Program-made: the position numbers and the translations under genes | Shown: positions 41,243 to 48,803 of the stretch, piece after piece | How the letters are laid out: each line of letters opens with the position of its first letter | Numbering within the stretch: position 1 is the first letter of the stretch | Source of the DNA: a virus | IMG/VR virus record: IMGVR_UViG_3300036827_000034 | Coordinates: 1-64,000 of that record | DNA length: 64,000 nucleotides | Strand: one strand, 5' to 3' | Notes under the pieces: generated by a model | What the model was told of the DNA's origin: nothing | What the model saw: the letters and a program-made list of their open reading frames with translations, nothing else | Database searches by the model: none

Positions 41243-42299
41243 GGAGCATCCTCCCTACTGCCTCAGCTATTTCATCCGCAGTATTATCGTGAATCTCAAG
41301 CCCGCGCGCCGCAAGTTGCGTCGTAGTCCACAACCTCAGATATGACGGGTCGTCTGCCGACACAGGCGCACCCTTGCGGGTAATCAGCTTCGGCACCGTG
41401 ATAGCCGGATACGGATATGGCAGGCCAGAAGGCGCGTAATTCGCGATGATAAGCGGCTTGCCGAATGTGCCGGCGACCACGCCCGGACCAGAGTTCGAGC
41501 CAACGAAGAACCTACACTGTGAAATCAGGAATATATCCTGCCAGTTCGATGCGCCGCGCTTGTCGATGACGTTCTTCAAGCCGAAGTCCGCGCCCTTCAT
41601 CCCCATCAGCACCACACGCCCGCCAGCCGCGTTAATCAGATCAACCGCCTTCTGATAGCTCTGAGGGTTGCGGATATTCCGCACCGAATCATATTGCGGC
41701 TCGCCGTGGCGAAGGTGGAACGTCACGAACCAGCCATTATGGGGCGACCAACCATGATGGCGGAGAGTGGACCAATTATATCCACTTTCGACAAGCTCGG
41801 GCGGAAATTCGATAACAGGAGGACGCGAACCCCATAATTGGTTCATCCGCGTCAATGCCTTGTGAATCTCGACATATTCGCCATCCAACTCAACCAGCAT
41901 CGGCCAATCTTCGTATAGCTCGATGTCGATCGGCGGCTTCTCAATGACAAACCGGAAATGCTTGCGCCACAGGCTCAGATAGAACCGATTGGCGATATAG
42001 GCCGGATCAACAATCACGGTATATTCGGCGTGATGCAGGCCGAACAATTTGCGTTTGATGAAGAAATCCAGAAACGCATTGTGCCCGATGCCATTCGTCC
42101 AATCATAGCTGCGGAGATAGCGGATCGGGCTTTTCCGCTGCAACCGCATCATCTTTTCCCATGTCACCACAGCCAGATCGGATTGGCCCTGCTCGTTTGC
42201 GATATGGCCGCGATGACGAAGGGAACGGATGCGGCGAAGGATCAGCGTCTTGCGAAGGCCGAGCGCGCGAACACGGCGGATACGCTGCGATAGATTCAT
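41154..42299 (-). CDS. TIGR04372-type glycosyltransferase
   Basis: 381 aa; ATG 42299 in a TAATG overlap. Blocks GIGHNAFLDFFIKRKLFGLH, ESGYNWSTLRHHGWSPHNGW, HGEPQYDSVRNIRNPQSYQK, ISQCRFFVGSNSGPGVVAGT and NYAPSGLPYPYPAITVPKLI match the TIGR04372 family, GT-B-like enzymes of surface polysaccharide clusters. The SNSGPG loop likely binds the nucleotide-sugar. Cytoplasmic. Part of the phage glycan block with the ligase-like and dioxygenase-methyltransferase genes. Confidence 0.8.
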   Translation of the reverse strand: MNLSQRIRRVRALGLRKTLILRRIRSLRHRGHIANEQGQSDLAVVTWEKMMRLQRKSPIRYLRSYDWTNGIGHNAFLDFFIKRKLFGLHHAEYTVIVDPAYIANRFYLSLWRKHFRFVIEKPPIDIELYEDWPMLVELDGEYVEIHKALTRMNQLWGSRPPVIEFPPELVESGYNWSTLRHHGWSPHNGWFVTFHLRHGEPQYDSVRNIRNPQSYQKAVDLINAAGGRVVLMGMKGADFGLKNVIDKRGASNWQDIFLISQCRFFVGSNSGPGVVAGTFGKPLIIANYAPSGLPYPYPAITVPKLITRKGAPVSADDPSYLRLWTTTQLAARGLEIHDNTADEIAEAVGRMLHETHCIGLRRGTPDLRLVPVGKGNAAQGF

Positions 42300-42427
42300 T
42301 ACCGTCTGACCCTGCCGCAATCGGCACACATCCAATAGGTGGACTTACGGTCAGTATCAATGCGGCCACCGCAACATTGCAGCCAGCATTTCAGTCCCCA
42401 CCAATTGCGCCAATAGCGAAGCGTCAT
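42299..42427 (-). CDS. Small zinc-ribbon protein, 42 aa
   Basis: MTLRYWRNWWGLKCWLQCCG, ending WMCADCGRVRR. Two Cys pairs (CxxCC and CxxC) make a minimal zinc ribbon. ATGA overlap with the dioxygenase stop and TAATG with the glycosyltransferase start, so it tiles exactly. Confidence 0.58.
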   Translation of the reverse strand: MTLRYWRNWWGLKCWLQCCGGRIDTDRKSTYWMCADCGRVRR

Positions 42428-44076
42428 TTCAGAACCGCCTCGTAATACGCGCTGATGTTCACCGCCACGCCAATATCGGGAATGTCTTGATTGCCGTCGA
42501 TGATGGTTTTGGCATCGGTCGAGACAACGCGGAAACCAGACTGATCGAGCAGCGCGCAGAACTCCTTGCGGCTCCAAGCGTTCTGATGGTTGAAGGCATA
42601 GAAATCATTATCAGGCCCAATCTCACACAAAGCTTGAACAATTTGATGCGGCGATCTGTTTTCAAGCAACCAATGCAACCCAACTCTCAAATCAGTATCA
42701 ATTGGCCCGTGATAAGCCGTCGCCTCGTCGCGGCGAATGTTATCCCCGAAATGATCGCCCCACGCTTGGTTCATCCAGCCGCAGAAGATGAATGAGGCGC
42801 GCGTTTTGATGTTGTCGGGGATGCCCTTGCGCGGCCATGTGTAGGCGATGCTTTCAATGCCCCAAATCTTGAAGAACTCGGCATCATTCGCTCGCCAACG
42901 CTCAATCACTTTCTCGAAGTCGGGGAATACGATAATCATTTTGCCGTTCTTGGACAGCACGCGCCGTGCCTCGGCCAATGACCGCGCCACCGTCGCATCA
43001 TCCAGATGCTCAAAGCAGTGCGAGCTATAGATTTTCTGGATCGAACCAGTGCGAGCGGGGAATGTGCATGTCGGTGTTAGGCGAAACGAGAATGGCTGCT
43101 TCGGCCCGGTTTCAACCTCAAGATTGATCCAGCTAGGAGGGGCAAAGTTCAGCCCGCCACCGATATTGAGGAATGCCGCGTAGTTCGGCACCATCTTGAA
43201 TATGCCCTGCTCGACCGGATCAGGACGCGGATAGATCATGTCCTTGATGGTTTGTTTGAGCGATAGCGGGATGAACTTTTTCCAGCCTTCCACGATCAGC
43301 TTGCGCGGCGGCTTCGGCTTGTAATGGCTGGCGCGAACTTCGGCCTCGATCTCGGGCGCGTAGTCCCGTGGTATCCGAGCGTTCTGGCCGGCGTAGATGT
43401 ATTCGGTTTTGTTCTCAGCCGCGGGAATGGTTTGCACCTCGATCGCAAGCCGCGGTTGCTTGCCTGATCTGCCGCGATGCGTCAGCACACCATTATCGAA
43501 CAGTACGCAAGCCGGATAGCTGGTTTTGAGCGTGTGCTTGGTGCCGTGCCGATCGTATAGCTCGAGCGTGCCGTTCTCATCGTTCATCGGTAGCAGATAC
43601 AGCATGAACTTGTTGGCGAATGACGACATGCCGTCGCAATGCCATTCGGTTGGGCCGAAGTCGGTTTCCTCAGCAGGCAGCGTTTTCCATGCGCGGACAT
43701 TGACGATCTTCCAGCGGTGCCCAAGCTCGCGCTCCACCGGCAACGCAATGCTGGTCATGTATTCGGTGAAGGCGCTCGCTGCGGGGGCTGGAGCAAAGCC
43801 GTAATAGATATGCTTGGCGTTGAGTTTGGCGACTGTGGCTTCGTCCAAGTTCGATGAAATGTAGTTCGGCAGACAATCGTCGCCGCTGAATGGGCGGCTG
43901 ATGGAATCAGCGAGCAAGCCTTGCATTTGCTCCGCTGCCTGCTCCGGGATGCGGAATATCTTATAGCCGGTTTCGCCAAACTCCGACCGCACGTTAGATT
44001 GTAGCCGCGCGCCAAAGTGCCCTAGCGCCTGCGTGACGATGAAGATGTCATCGTGAGAAAGGATTTGCCCGGTCAT
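42424..44076 (-). CDS. Fused 2-oxoglutarate/Fe(II) dioxygenase-like and SAM methyltransferase protein
   Basis: 550 aa from the ATG at 44076 (ATGA overlap). The N-terminal half has the iron facial triad: WHCDG (His about 146, Asp 148) and THRGRSGKQPRLAIE (His about 200, with the Arg for 2-oxoglutarate). The C-terminal half is a methyltransferase: AFLNIGGGLNFAPPSWINLE (motif I region), IYSSHCFEHL and RRVLSKNGKMIIVFPDFEKV. Such enzymes hydroxylate and methylate sugars or small metabolites. Next to a glycosyltransferase, capping or modification of a glycan is inferred. The fusion is uncommon. Confidence 0.8.
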   Translation of the reverse strand: MTGQILSHDDIFIVTQALGHFGARLQSNVRSEFGETGYKIFRIPEQAAEQMQGLLADSISRPFSGDDCLPNYISSNLDEATVAKLNAKHIYYGFAPAPAASAFTEYMTSIALPVERELGHRWKIVNVRAWKTLPAEETDFGPTEWHCDGMSSFANKFMLYLLPMNDENGTLELYDRHGTKHTLKTSYPACVLFDNGVLTHRGRSGKQPRLAIEVQTIPAAENKTEYIYAGQNARIPRDYAPEIEAEVRASHYKPKPPRKLIVEGWKKFIPLSLKQTIKDMIYPRPDPVEQGIFKMVPNYAAFLNIGGGLNFAPPSWINLEVETGPKQPFSFRLTPTCTFPARTGSIQKIYSSHCFEHLDDATVARSLAEARRVLSKNGKMIIVFPDFEKVIERWRANDAEFFKIWGIESIAYTWPRKGIPDNIKTRASFIFCGWMNQAWGDHFGDNIRRDEATAYHGPIDTDLRVGLHWLLENRSPHQIVQALCEIGPDNDFYAFNHQNAWSRKEFCALLDQSGFRVVSTDAKTIIDGNQDIPDIGVAVNISAYYEAVLK

Positions 44077-44225
44077 TTCCATCTATCCCGGCGATTCCGC
44101 CAACGTGTGAACAGGATTGCGAACACGGTCAGCAGCACAAGCGCCGCAATCATCCGCAGGCTGAATTGAAGCCGCGCGGTCAGCAAGTCATCCGAGAAAG
44201 AACCGGATTGAAACAGACCGATCAT
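44073..44225 (-). CDS. Small membrane protein, 50 aa
   Basis: MIGLFQSGSFSDDLLTARLQ, then a TM helix (MIAALVLLTVFAILFTRW) and a basic tail RNRRDRWK. ATGA overlaps at both ends. Probably a tail-anchored peptide facing the cytoplasm. Function unknown. Confidence 0.58.
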   Translation of the reverse strand: MIGLFQSGSFSDDLLTARLQFSLRMIAALVLLTVFAILFTRWRNRRDRWK

Positions 44226-44341
44226 TTCCTCACCGATCCTCTAAGCCGCTGGCAGACATACCAACCGCCACGCAGGATTATCAACAATGTCAGCCAGATC
44301 AGCCCGCAACCAATGATGACGATGGTGGCGAGGGCTTTCAC
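44222..44341 (-). CDS. Small membrane protein with GTG start, 39 aa
   Basis: The GTG overlaps the upstream TGA (GTGA). MKALATIVIIGCGLIWLTLL then IILRGGWYVCQRLRGSVRK: one TM helix and a basic tail. A longer same-frame ORF exists but would overprint the upstream gene; the coupled GTG is preferred. Confidence 0.52.
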   Translation of the reverse strand: MKALATIVIIGCGLIWLTLLIILRGGWYVCQRLRGSVRK

Positions 44342-44571
44342 CAAACCAACCTGATAATGAACGCCGCGCCCGCGATCTGCCAACTCAACCACGCCATGTG
44401 CCAGCACCAATGCCCGAACGGTGAATAGCTCGGGAGCGTGTTTGTCATATTGGCGACGACGAGGACTGGATTGTAAGATGCGGGCAGGCGCAAGCCGTGG
44501 ATCGTGGCGGCAATGGCGCCCATGACGAACCAAGCCCCAGCGGAACACAACGCCAATTGAGCGACGATCAT
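44338..44571 (-). CDS. Multi-pass small membrane protein, 77 aa
   Basis: Starts at 44571 in an ATGA overlap. Three hydrophobic stretches (AQLALCSAGAWFVMGAIAAT, SYNPVLVVANMTN, WHMAWLSWQIAGAAFIIRLV). Could be a holin-like or exclusion protein. No family recognised. Confidence 0.56.
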   Translation of the reverse strand: MIVAQLALCSAGAWFVMGAIAATIHGLRLPASYNPVLVVANMTNTLPSYSPFGHWCWHMAWLSWQIAGAAFIIRLVW

Positions 44572-44813
44572 CGCTTCACCTTGCATGGAAACTGCGCGCA
44601 GTATTTCGGCTTATCCTTCGGCCAAGCGTGATGCTGCTTCGGGGTCCACCATATCTTCGGTGTCTCGGCTCGAGCATTGATCGACGCCGCGGCCAGCGCA
44701 CAGCCAACCGCAAGCCCGATGCCAAACCCCTGCCAGCGCGCGATGCGCTTCTGTCCCTGCATATATTCGCGGGATACGTACATGCGGCCTTCGGTGTAGC
44801 GGATGTCGGTCAT
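44568..44813 (-). CDS. Membrane-anchored small protein, 81 aa
   Basis: N-terminal helical cytoplasmic part (YVSREYMQGQKRIARWQGFG), a Gly/Ala-rich TM (IGLAVGCALAAASINARA), then a Trp/Lys/His-rich periplasmic tail with two cysteines. Part of a row of tiny membrane genes. Confidence 0.55.
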   Translation of the reverse strand: MTDIRYTEGRMYVSREYMQGQKRIARWQGFGIGLAVGCALAAASINARAETPKIWWTPKQHHAWPKDKPKYCAQFPCKVKR

Positions 44814-44986
44814 GGCTTCACCTGTACCGGCTCGCAGACATAATCCAATCGCGTACCGATATGATCCGGCAATAGCTTAATGTATCGCTCGCAAGCTTCC
44901 CGCGTTGTGAATAGATTGGTGGAAGGCTGGATCGAATAGCCAATTTGGCCGATCCACATATGCGTGACGGCGACCCAGACGATCAT
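44810..44986 (-). CDS. Hypothetical protein, 58 aa
   Basis: MIVWVAVTHMWIGQIGYSIQ, then TREACERYIKLLPDHIGTRL and YVCEPVQVKP. AAGGAA precedes the ATG; ATGA overlap downstream. The hydrophobic N-terminus may be a signal anchor. A Cys pair could bridge. Function unknown. Confidence 0.55.
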   Translation of the reverse strand: MIVWVAVTHMWIGQIGYSIQPSTNLFTTREACERYIKLLPDHIGTRLDYVCEPVQVKP

Positions 44987-45024
44987 TTCCTTGCCTCCGC
45001 TTTGCGGCGATAGTACGCGCTCAT
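44983..45024 (-). CDS. Possible 13-aa leader peptide
   Basis: MSAYYRRKAEARK; ATG overlaps the GIY-YIG gene stop (ATGA), and its TGA overlaps the next ATG (ATGA). The frame also carries the ribosome-binding site for the next gene. It may act only to carry ribosomes across the junction. Confidence 0.3.
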   Translation of the reverse strand: MSAYYRRKAEARK

Positions 45025-45428
45025 TCCCAAGCCTTTATTGCATCTAGTTTCATATCTTTTTCTATTTCCGAACACATCGTTAGAACATCATCAATGTTAT
45101 CGCGCTCAACTGATTGTTTTGTGGAGTCCATCAAAAGCTCCCACATTTCGTATCTCACATCTTCGATTAGCTGACCGATTTCATCGTAAGTTCGGGCTGG
45201 GCGGCGCGGCCTGAATTTATTGAATATGGGTTTTTCATCATTGATAGCGAAGGCTTCCGCTCGCAAGGCCGCTTCACGATCATCAAATGCCTGAACCTCA
45301 ACTCGAGCAATTTGATAGAACCATTCTGCGTCATGATGCTGAGATAATCTTGCTATAGCCGACAATGAAATGCCGACATATAGAAGCTCATCCTTATTGT
45401 TGAAATGACGGTAAAGTTGGCAACTCAT
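45021..45428 (-). CDS. GIY-YIG nuclease domain protein
   Basis: 135 aa from the ATG at 45428 (ATGA overlap). SCQLYRHFNNKDELLYVGIS supplies the GIY/YIG strands (LYRHF, LYVGIS); IARLSQHHDAEWFYQIARVE gives the catalytic Arg, and EAALRAEAFAINDEKPIFN the metal-binding Glu and terminal Asn. The rest is helical and acidic. A small phage DNA nuclease, possibly homing or DNA-processing. Confidence 0.8.
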   Translation of the reverse strand: MSCQLYRHFNNKDELLYVGISLSAIARLSQHHDAEWFYQIARVEVQAFDDREAALRAEAFAINDEKPIFNKFRPRRPARTYDEIGQLIEDVRYEMWELLMDSTKQSVERDNIDDVLTMCSEIEKDMKLDAIKAWE

Positions 45429-45613
45429 TTCGCGCCTCGTTTCTGGCGCCACCGCTTTTGGGCTTTGGCCTTGGCGGCTCGTCGCGCGGCACAGACCGCA
45501 CATTCGCTGGCTGGCTTCATCGCGTGATCGCAGAGCGCCAGAACATCCGCATTGCGGGTCTGCCGTTTCATACGCTCGGCAATGGTTCGGATTGATGTAG
45601 TGTCTACAGCCAT
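45425..45613 (-). CDS. Small CxxC protein, 62 aa
   Basis: MAVDTTSIRTIAERMKRQTR, then LCDHAMKPASECAVCAARRA and a strongly basic helix. Looks like a zinc-knuckle plus nucleic-acid-binding helix. Its first codons lie inside the palindromic repeat array at 45597-45652, so its translation or transcription may be controlled there. Confidence 0.6.
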   Translation of the reverse strand: MAVDTTSIRTIAERMKRQTRNADVLALCDHAMKPASECAVCAARRAAKAKAQKRWRQKRGAK

Positions 45614-45652
45614 GGCGCGTAGATACTACTGCGTACGGCGTAGTGTCTACAG
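45597..45652. repeat. Three phased GTAG-N3-CTAC palindromes beside the small terminase gene
   Basis: Sites at 45597-45607 (GTAGTGTCTAC), 45619-45629 (GTAGATACTAC) and 45640-45650 (GTAGTGTCTAC). The outer two extend as an identical 13-mer (to ...ACAG). Centre spacing is about 22 and 21 bp, two helical turns, as expected for a dimeric DNA-binding protein lining one face. They start right at the small terminase stop and run into the next gene's first codons. Candidate TerS/pac binding site or operator; alternative RNA hairpins between neighbours are possible. Confidence 0.65.
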
Positions 45653-46354
45653 TTATTTATCGTCGTCAACAGGCGGCAGAACCTTCGCCTCGACCACCTT
45701 CGCCCGCCCTGCAGCGTCGATTTCATCAAGCAATACGCCGATTAGCGTGTGCCGGTGATCGTGCTTGTGGTCGTGTTTCTCAACGAAAACGCCCTTGAAC
45801 TTGCCCCAAAGGTCAATTGCGCCCTGTTTATCAGCCAATTTGAACTTGACCCGGCGAACCTTCCGCTTGTCCGAGCGCCCATCCACGAACTCCTCGACCG
45901 TGAGTTCCTGCAATGCGCCAGCCTGACGCCGTGTCAGTTGCGACCAGTTCAGAACTGGTTGACCGTGCTCACCAATTTCAAAGTAATCCTGCATGTTGGA
46001 GGTCGCCATAACGGCAAGTTCCTCCATTGCTTGGTCAGCGCCAAAGTCCAGTTTTGCTATGATTTTGGCCCGTCTTTCGGCTATTTGGGCCGCGATGACA
46101 GGGTGTGACAGCAGAACAGTGCCGCCTTGTCGAGCCGTTTTCGCTGAATAGCCAGCGGCAATCGCTGCCTGAGTAGCATTGTTGAGTTTGAGGTAATGCC
46201 TTAGAAACAAAGCCTGTTTTGGATTAAGGCCGTGGGCATCTTTTGTGAGCGATGGTGGTTTTATCTTCTTTGGTTTGGGCTGTTGTTCTGCCGGTGCTGA
46301 TCTGGCGAAGCGGCGAAGGCGTAATTGCTTCGGGGGATCAATTGGTTCGGACAT
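45653..46354 (-). CDS. terS: Terminase small subunit (Terminase_2 type)
   Basis: 233 aa. The HTH core is GLNPKQALFLRHYLKLNNAT then QAAIAAGYSAKTARQGGTVL, typical of Terminase_2 small subunits, followed by helical oligomerisation (QIAERRAKIIAKLDFGADQA). The basic N-terminus and His/Asp-rich C-terminus (EKHDHKHDHRHTL) are extra. It recognises the packaging site and recruits the large subunit, whose gene lies 11 kb downstream. Confidence 0.88.
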   Translation of the reverse strand: MSEPIDPPKQLRLRRFARSAPAEQQPKPKKIKPPSLTKDAHGLNPKQALFLRHYLKLNNATQAAIAAGYSAKTARQGGTVLLSHPVIAAQIAERRAKIIAKLDFGADQAMEELAVMATSNMQDYFEIGEHGQPVLNWSQLTRRQAGALQELTVEEFVDGRSDKRKVRRVKFKLADKQGAIDLWGKFKGVFVEKHDHKHDHRHTLIGVLLDEIDAAGRAKVVEAKVLPPVDDDK

Positions 46355-46452
46355 ATGTGGCCCTTATTCGGTGAGAGGGACGAGCTTATATGCCGCAGAT
46401 GGCGCACGGCGCTTCGAGAAGATCGTTCATTTTGGCGATCCTTACTATTCGC

Positions 46453-46476
46453 GCCGGGGAATTGTGGAACCCCGGC
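46453..46476. other. Perfect 7-bp inverted repeat upstream of terS
   Basis: GCCGGGG at 46453-46459 and CCCCGGC at 46470-46476 with a 10-nt loop that contains TTCCACAA on the minus strand. It lies in the 183-nt untranslated stretch before the small terminase start. No T-run follows on either strand, so it is more like an operator or mRNA structure than a terminator. Confidence 0.45.
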
Positions 46477-46537
46477 CTTCCACTCCGATCACAACTCTGT
46501 CGGAAGCACAGCCTATCTCCCTTGCAGGAGGTTCATT

Positions 46538-46657
46538 TTACCGGCCTGGTGGCGCGAGCTTGTACGCAGCTTTGTAACTGTTGTCAGGCTGGCGCTCGTA
46601 AAGTTCGCCAGTTTTCAGATCGACGATCCATCGTGGCAGGTAGTCATCGGTCGGCAT
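46538..46657 (-). CDS. Small hypothetical protein, 39 aa
   Basis: MPTDDYLPRWIVDLKTGELY, then ERQPDNSYKAAYKLAPPGR. Its ATG lies 8 nt after the upstream stop. Composition suggests a folded mini-domain. Function unknown. Confidence 0.48.
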   Translation of the reverse strand: MPTDDYLPRWIVDLKTGELYERQPDNSYKAAYKLAPPGR

Positions 46658-46665
46658 GTGCGGAA

Positions 46666-46896
46666 TCAATCTTCTAGTCGATGAATTGCTGTCGTGGCTA
46701 TTGCCTGAATAAGCGCAAGCCGGTCTAGCGCGTAGGTGGCCGATCCGTTCTGACCATCATGGGCGGCCTCTTGGATCTTGCGGAACATCTGTATGAAGTC
46801 TGTCCTGTTTCGACGCGCCCGCTGGGCATCGCGTCTTGCGTTAGTCATTATTTCATATTCGCTCATCGGGTGGCTGCATTTCGGACAGAGCCGCAC
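46666..46896 (-). CDS. Zinc-ribbon small protein, 76 aa
   Basis: N-terminal MRLCPKCSHPMSEYEI gives one CxxC knuckle; a basic helix follows (RRDAQRARRNRTDFIQMFRK). Possible nucleic-acid-binding accessory of the terminase-proximal cassette. Confidence 0.6.
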   Translation of the reverse strand: MRLCPKCSHPMSEYEIMTNARRDAQRARRNRTDFIQMFRKIQEAAHDGQNGSATYALDRLALIQAIATTAIHRLED

Positions 46897-46969
46897 GAAT
46901 GCCGGGCTGTCATTCCGTAACAGATCAAAGGCGCATTATCCCACGACATCGGCCCGCTCCACTCTTAGG

Positions 46970-47155
46970 TTAGGTCGCTATTGAAACTACAATGTTGCCG
47001 GTGCTGTCAGGAGTGTGATCCCACTGTTGTCCGTTCGGACGATATAGTCGTCCGTATTGGTCTAGGAACACTCCCGGAACCCGCTCATCCATCGGGCCAA
47101 TGTCATCACCGCGACGATTGCGGTAGCACATGCCGTGTTCTAGTTGCATATCCAT
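46970..47155 (-). CDS. Small hypothetical protein, 61 aa
   Basis: GGAGG lies 6 nt upstream of the ATG at 47155. MDMQLEHGMCYRNRRGDDIG, then FLDQYGRLYRPNGQQWDHTP. The repeated strand-turn pattern resembles small phage 'YRxRxGDxxGP' proteins. Role unknown. Its start overlaps the end of the upstream zinc-finger gene. Confidence 0.62.
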   Translation of the reverse strand: MDMQLEHGMCYRNRRGDDIGPMDERVPGVFLDQYGRLYRPNGQQWDHTPDSTGNIVVSIAT

Positions 47156-47295
47156 CCGGACCCTCCGCAAGTGAAACATTGGTGAACATCGCAGTAGTAC
47201 GGATCGTTGCGTTGCGGATGAGGGACCTCAACCGATCCTTCGCCGCCGCACTCTGGACAGGTACCCCAATCCTCAAGTTCATTTTGCTCGCACAC
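47140..47295 (-). CDS. DnaJ-type zinc-finger mini-protein, 51 aa
   Basis: GTG start with AAGGAG 8 nt upstream. CPECGGEG and CFTCGGSGW are the two CxxCxGxG halves of a DnaJ-like zinc domain. Easily missed because of length and GTG start. A similar protein is encoded at 52247-52474. May bind unfolded proteins or nucleic acid. Confidence 0.66.
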   Translation of the reverse strand: MCEQNELEDWGTCPECGGEGSVEVPHPQRNDPYYCDVHQCFTCGGSGWICN

Positions 47296-47307
47296 GGCCC
47301 GCGCTCC

Positions 47308-47406
47308 TTACTTTGATAACAGCGCGACTATAAACGCGCCAAACATCCCTCCAAAGAGGGCACCCGTCGCGACGCCCTCCCAATATCCTTTTGCCCATTC
47401 CGACAT
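47308..47406 (-). CDS. 32-aa membrane peptide with glycine zipper
   Basis: MSEWAKGYWEGVATGALFGG, then MFGAFIVALLSK. The GxxxGxxxGG pattern favours helix-helix packing in membranes, as in toxin-like or pore peptides. ATG 12 nt after the upstream TAG; its stop is followed by the ribosome-binding site of the next gene. Confidence 0.5.
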   Translation of the reverse strand: MSEWAKGYWEGVATGALFGGMFGAFIVALLSK

Positions 47407-47418
47407 GATGTCCCGGCT

Positions 47419-47580
47419 CTATTGCTTGAGTGCAGCAATCGCGATACGTCTGACGCGCAAATCTTTATTACGCCGCTCTGCTCGGCCACGAAGGATAGGG
47501 GTGAGCGGCAAATCCGCGATCTTCTGCAGAGCTTTTCTTAGCCGCGCTATCCTGAGTGCTTGCTCTACGTTCGACGACAT
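47419..47580 (-). CDS. Small basic helical protein, 53 aa
   Basis: The start at 47580 is chosen because the conserved junction element (AAAGGCCGCC) lies just upstream; a GTG at 47670 would give 83 aa. Sequence is Arg/Leu/Lys-rich (VEQALRIARLRKALQKIADL), likely nucleic-acid binding. The ~100 nt between here and the next gene upstream appear non-coding. Confidence 0.55.
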   Translation of the reverse strand: MSSNVEQALRIARLRKALQKIADLPLTPILRGRAERRNKDLRVRRIAIAALKQ

Positions 47581-47770
47581 CTTTGGCGGCCTTTCTTTTA
47601 CAAAGTGGCTCCGGCTAACAAGGACGCTTACGGCGACCCGTTTATCTCTTGTCGTACCCCGGAGCAGCACGACCGTAGCTCTCCTTAAATAGGACCGGGA
47701 TACGGAGTGCGATACCCGGAACTTCCTAGACCTTCAGCGCCGTTGTTCGGCTCCAGCCTAGGTATTCGGC

Positions 47771-47962
47771 CTATCTTGCGCGCGCAGCAAGCGCGCGTTT
47801 GCATTTTTGGCAAGTGACCGCCTCGGGACGATTTGTCCAGAGCGTGATCTTGAGATTTATCGCTCGCGGCACTTTGTAGCAGAGTGCCGATACGTCGCCA
47901 TTCGCGTTGATCTTGGCCGCGAAATGGTAGATTTTTTCATCGTGATATGGGTCGCGGCGCAT
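47771..47962 (-). CDS. Small CxxC protein, 63 aa
   Basis: KIYHFAAKINANGDVSALCY, then VTCQKCKRALAARAR at the end. One CxxC with an earlier Cys; Lys/Arg-rich. The ATG follows the conserved junction motif AAGAAAGGCCCG. Unknown. Confidence 0.58.
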   Translation of the reverse strand: MRRDPYHDEKIYHFAAKINANGDVSALCYKVPRAINLKITLWTNRPEAVTCQKCKRALAARAR

Positions 47963-47985
47963 CGGGCCTTTCTTTGAAAACTTCT

Positions 47986-48198
47986 CTAATCATATTCTGC
48001 CGTCAGCGTGATGGGTGATTTCGAGTTAAACCACATCACCACTTCTAGTCCGTCAGCGCCGCAGAGCCGCGCCCAAAAACAATTCTTGTCCATCTGCTCG
48101 ACATGCAGGATGCCGGTCCCCACCACTTCATCGGTGTCCTCACAACGTCCGGTGCCATCAATTGATGCACCCTCGTTTGGTCGGATTTCCGTTTTCAT
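47986..48198 (-). CDS. Hypothetical protein, 70 aa
   Basis: Acidic small protein (RCEDTDEVVGTGILHVEQMD, LEVVMWFNSKSPITLTAEYD). Begins after a junction with AGGAGCCGCC. No domain recognised. Confidence 0.55.
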   Translation of the reverse strand: MKTEIRPNEGASIDGTGRCEDTDEVVGTGILHVEQMDKNCFWARLCGADGLEVVMWFNSKSPITLTAEYD

Positions 48199-48210
48199 AG
48201 GCGGCTCCTG

Positions 48211-48390
48211 TTAGACGGTTTTCGCAGCGTCAACGAGGATCGCGTATGACCTCGCTGTTGCATTCATTTCATCTGCCCATTCCTGGGCCTCCCACCGATA
48301 ACGGATTGGTCCCTCGCGGTAGCCATTTGATCCGATGATATAGGACCAGCCGTTATCCTCAGTTTCAACTGTGTATGTCGGCGTAGCCAT
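48211..48390 (-). CDS. Hypothetical protein, 59 aa
   Basis: MATPTYTVETEDNGWSYIIG, then IRYRWEAQEWADEMNATARS. It starts after the conserved junction AAAGGCCGG and ends ...AAKTV at another junction. A folded alpha/beta mini-domain is likely. Function unknown. Confidence 0.55.
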   Translation of the reverse strand: MATPTYTVETEDNGWSYIIGSNGYREGPIRYRWEAQEWADEMNATARSYAILVDAAKTV

Positions 48391-48402
48391 GACCGGCCTT
48401 TG

Positions 48403-48756
48403 TTAGACAGATTCGCGGATCGAACGAAGGTGCGCGATGGTTCGATCAAATTCGCCCATGATTGTTGTAACGCGGGCGCGCTTGCGGCGGCGATGTCCCC
48501 ACCATTCGATAATGCGGGCGATCCGGCAGGCATCCCATCCCTTCGATAAACCAGCAAGCGTTACGATTGTAACTAGCGGCCAGTCATTACAGCCATGCTC
48601 AATCAAGCGAAAGTCTTTGAGATCAGCCGCGTATGACCTGACGCCCGTTTCCGGCTGATACGATCCATAGCTATTGTGCCAGATCGCGTGCGTAAGATAG
48701 TACCCGCCAAAATCAATGTGGCCGATACTCTCGCTATATGGTTCGCCATCACGCAT
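48403..48756 (-). CDS. Hypothetical protein, 117 aa
   Basis: The start at 48756 follows the shared junction (AATGGCCGGG...); an in-frame ATG at 48768 lies inside the junction itself. The protein is aromatic-rich then basic (RIARIIEWWGHRRRKRARVT). No family recognised. Confidence 0.55.
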   Translation of the reverse strand: MRDGEPYSESIGHIDFGGYYLTHAIWHNSYGSYQPETGVRSYAADLKDFRLIEHGCNDWPLVTIVTLAGLSKGWDACRIARIIEWWGHRRRKRARVTTIMGEFDRTIAHLRSIRESV

Positions 48757-48803
48757 GTTCCCGGCCATTCTTTATTCCGCGACATGGGCGGCCCTTCTTC
48801 GTC

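Noticed and set aside
47700-47735. CCGGG...CCCGG hairpin near 47.7 kb
   Set aside because: Only 5 bp pair; the inner ATAC bases do not, and no T-run follows.
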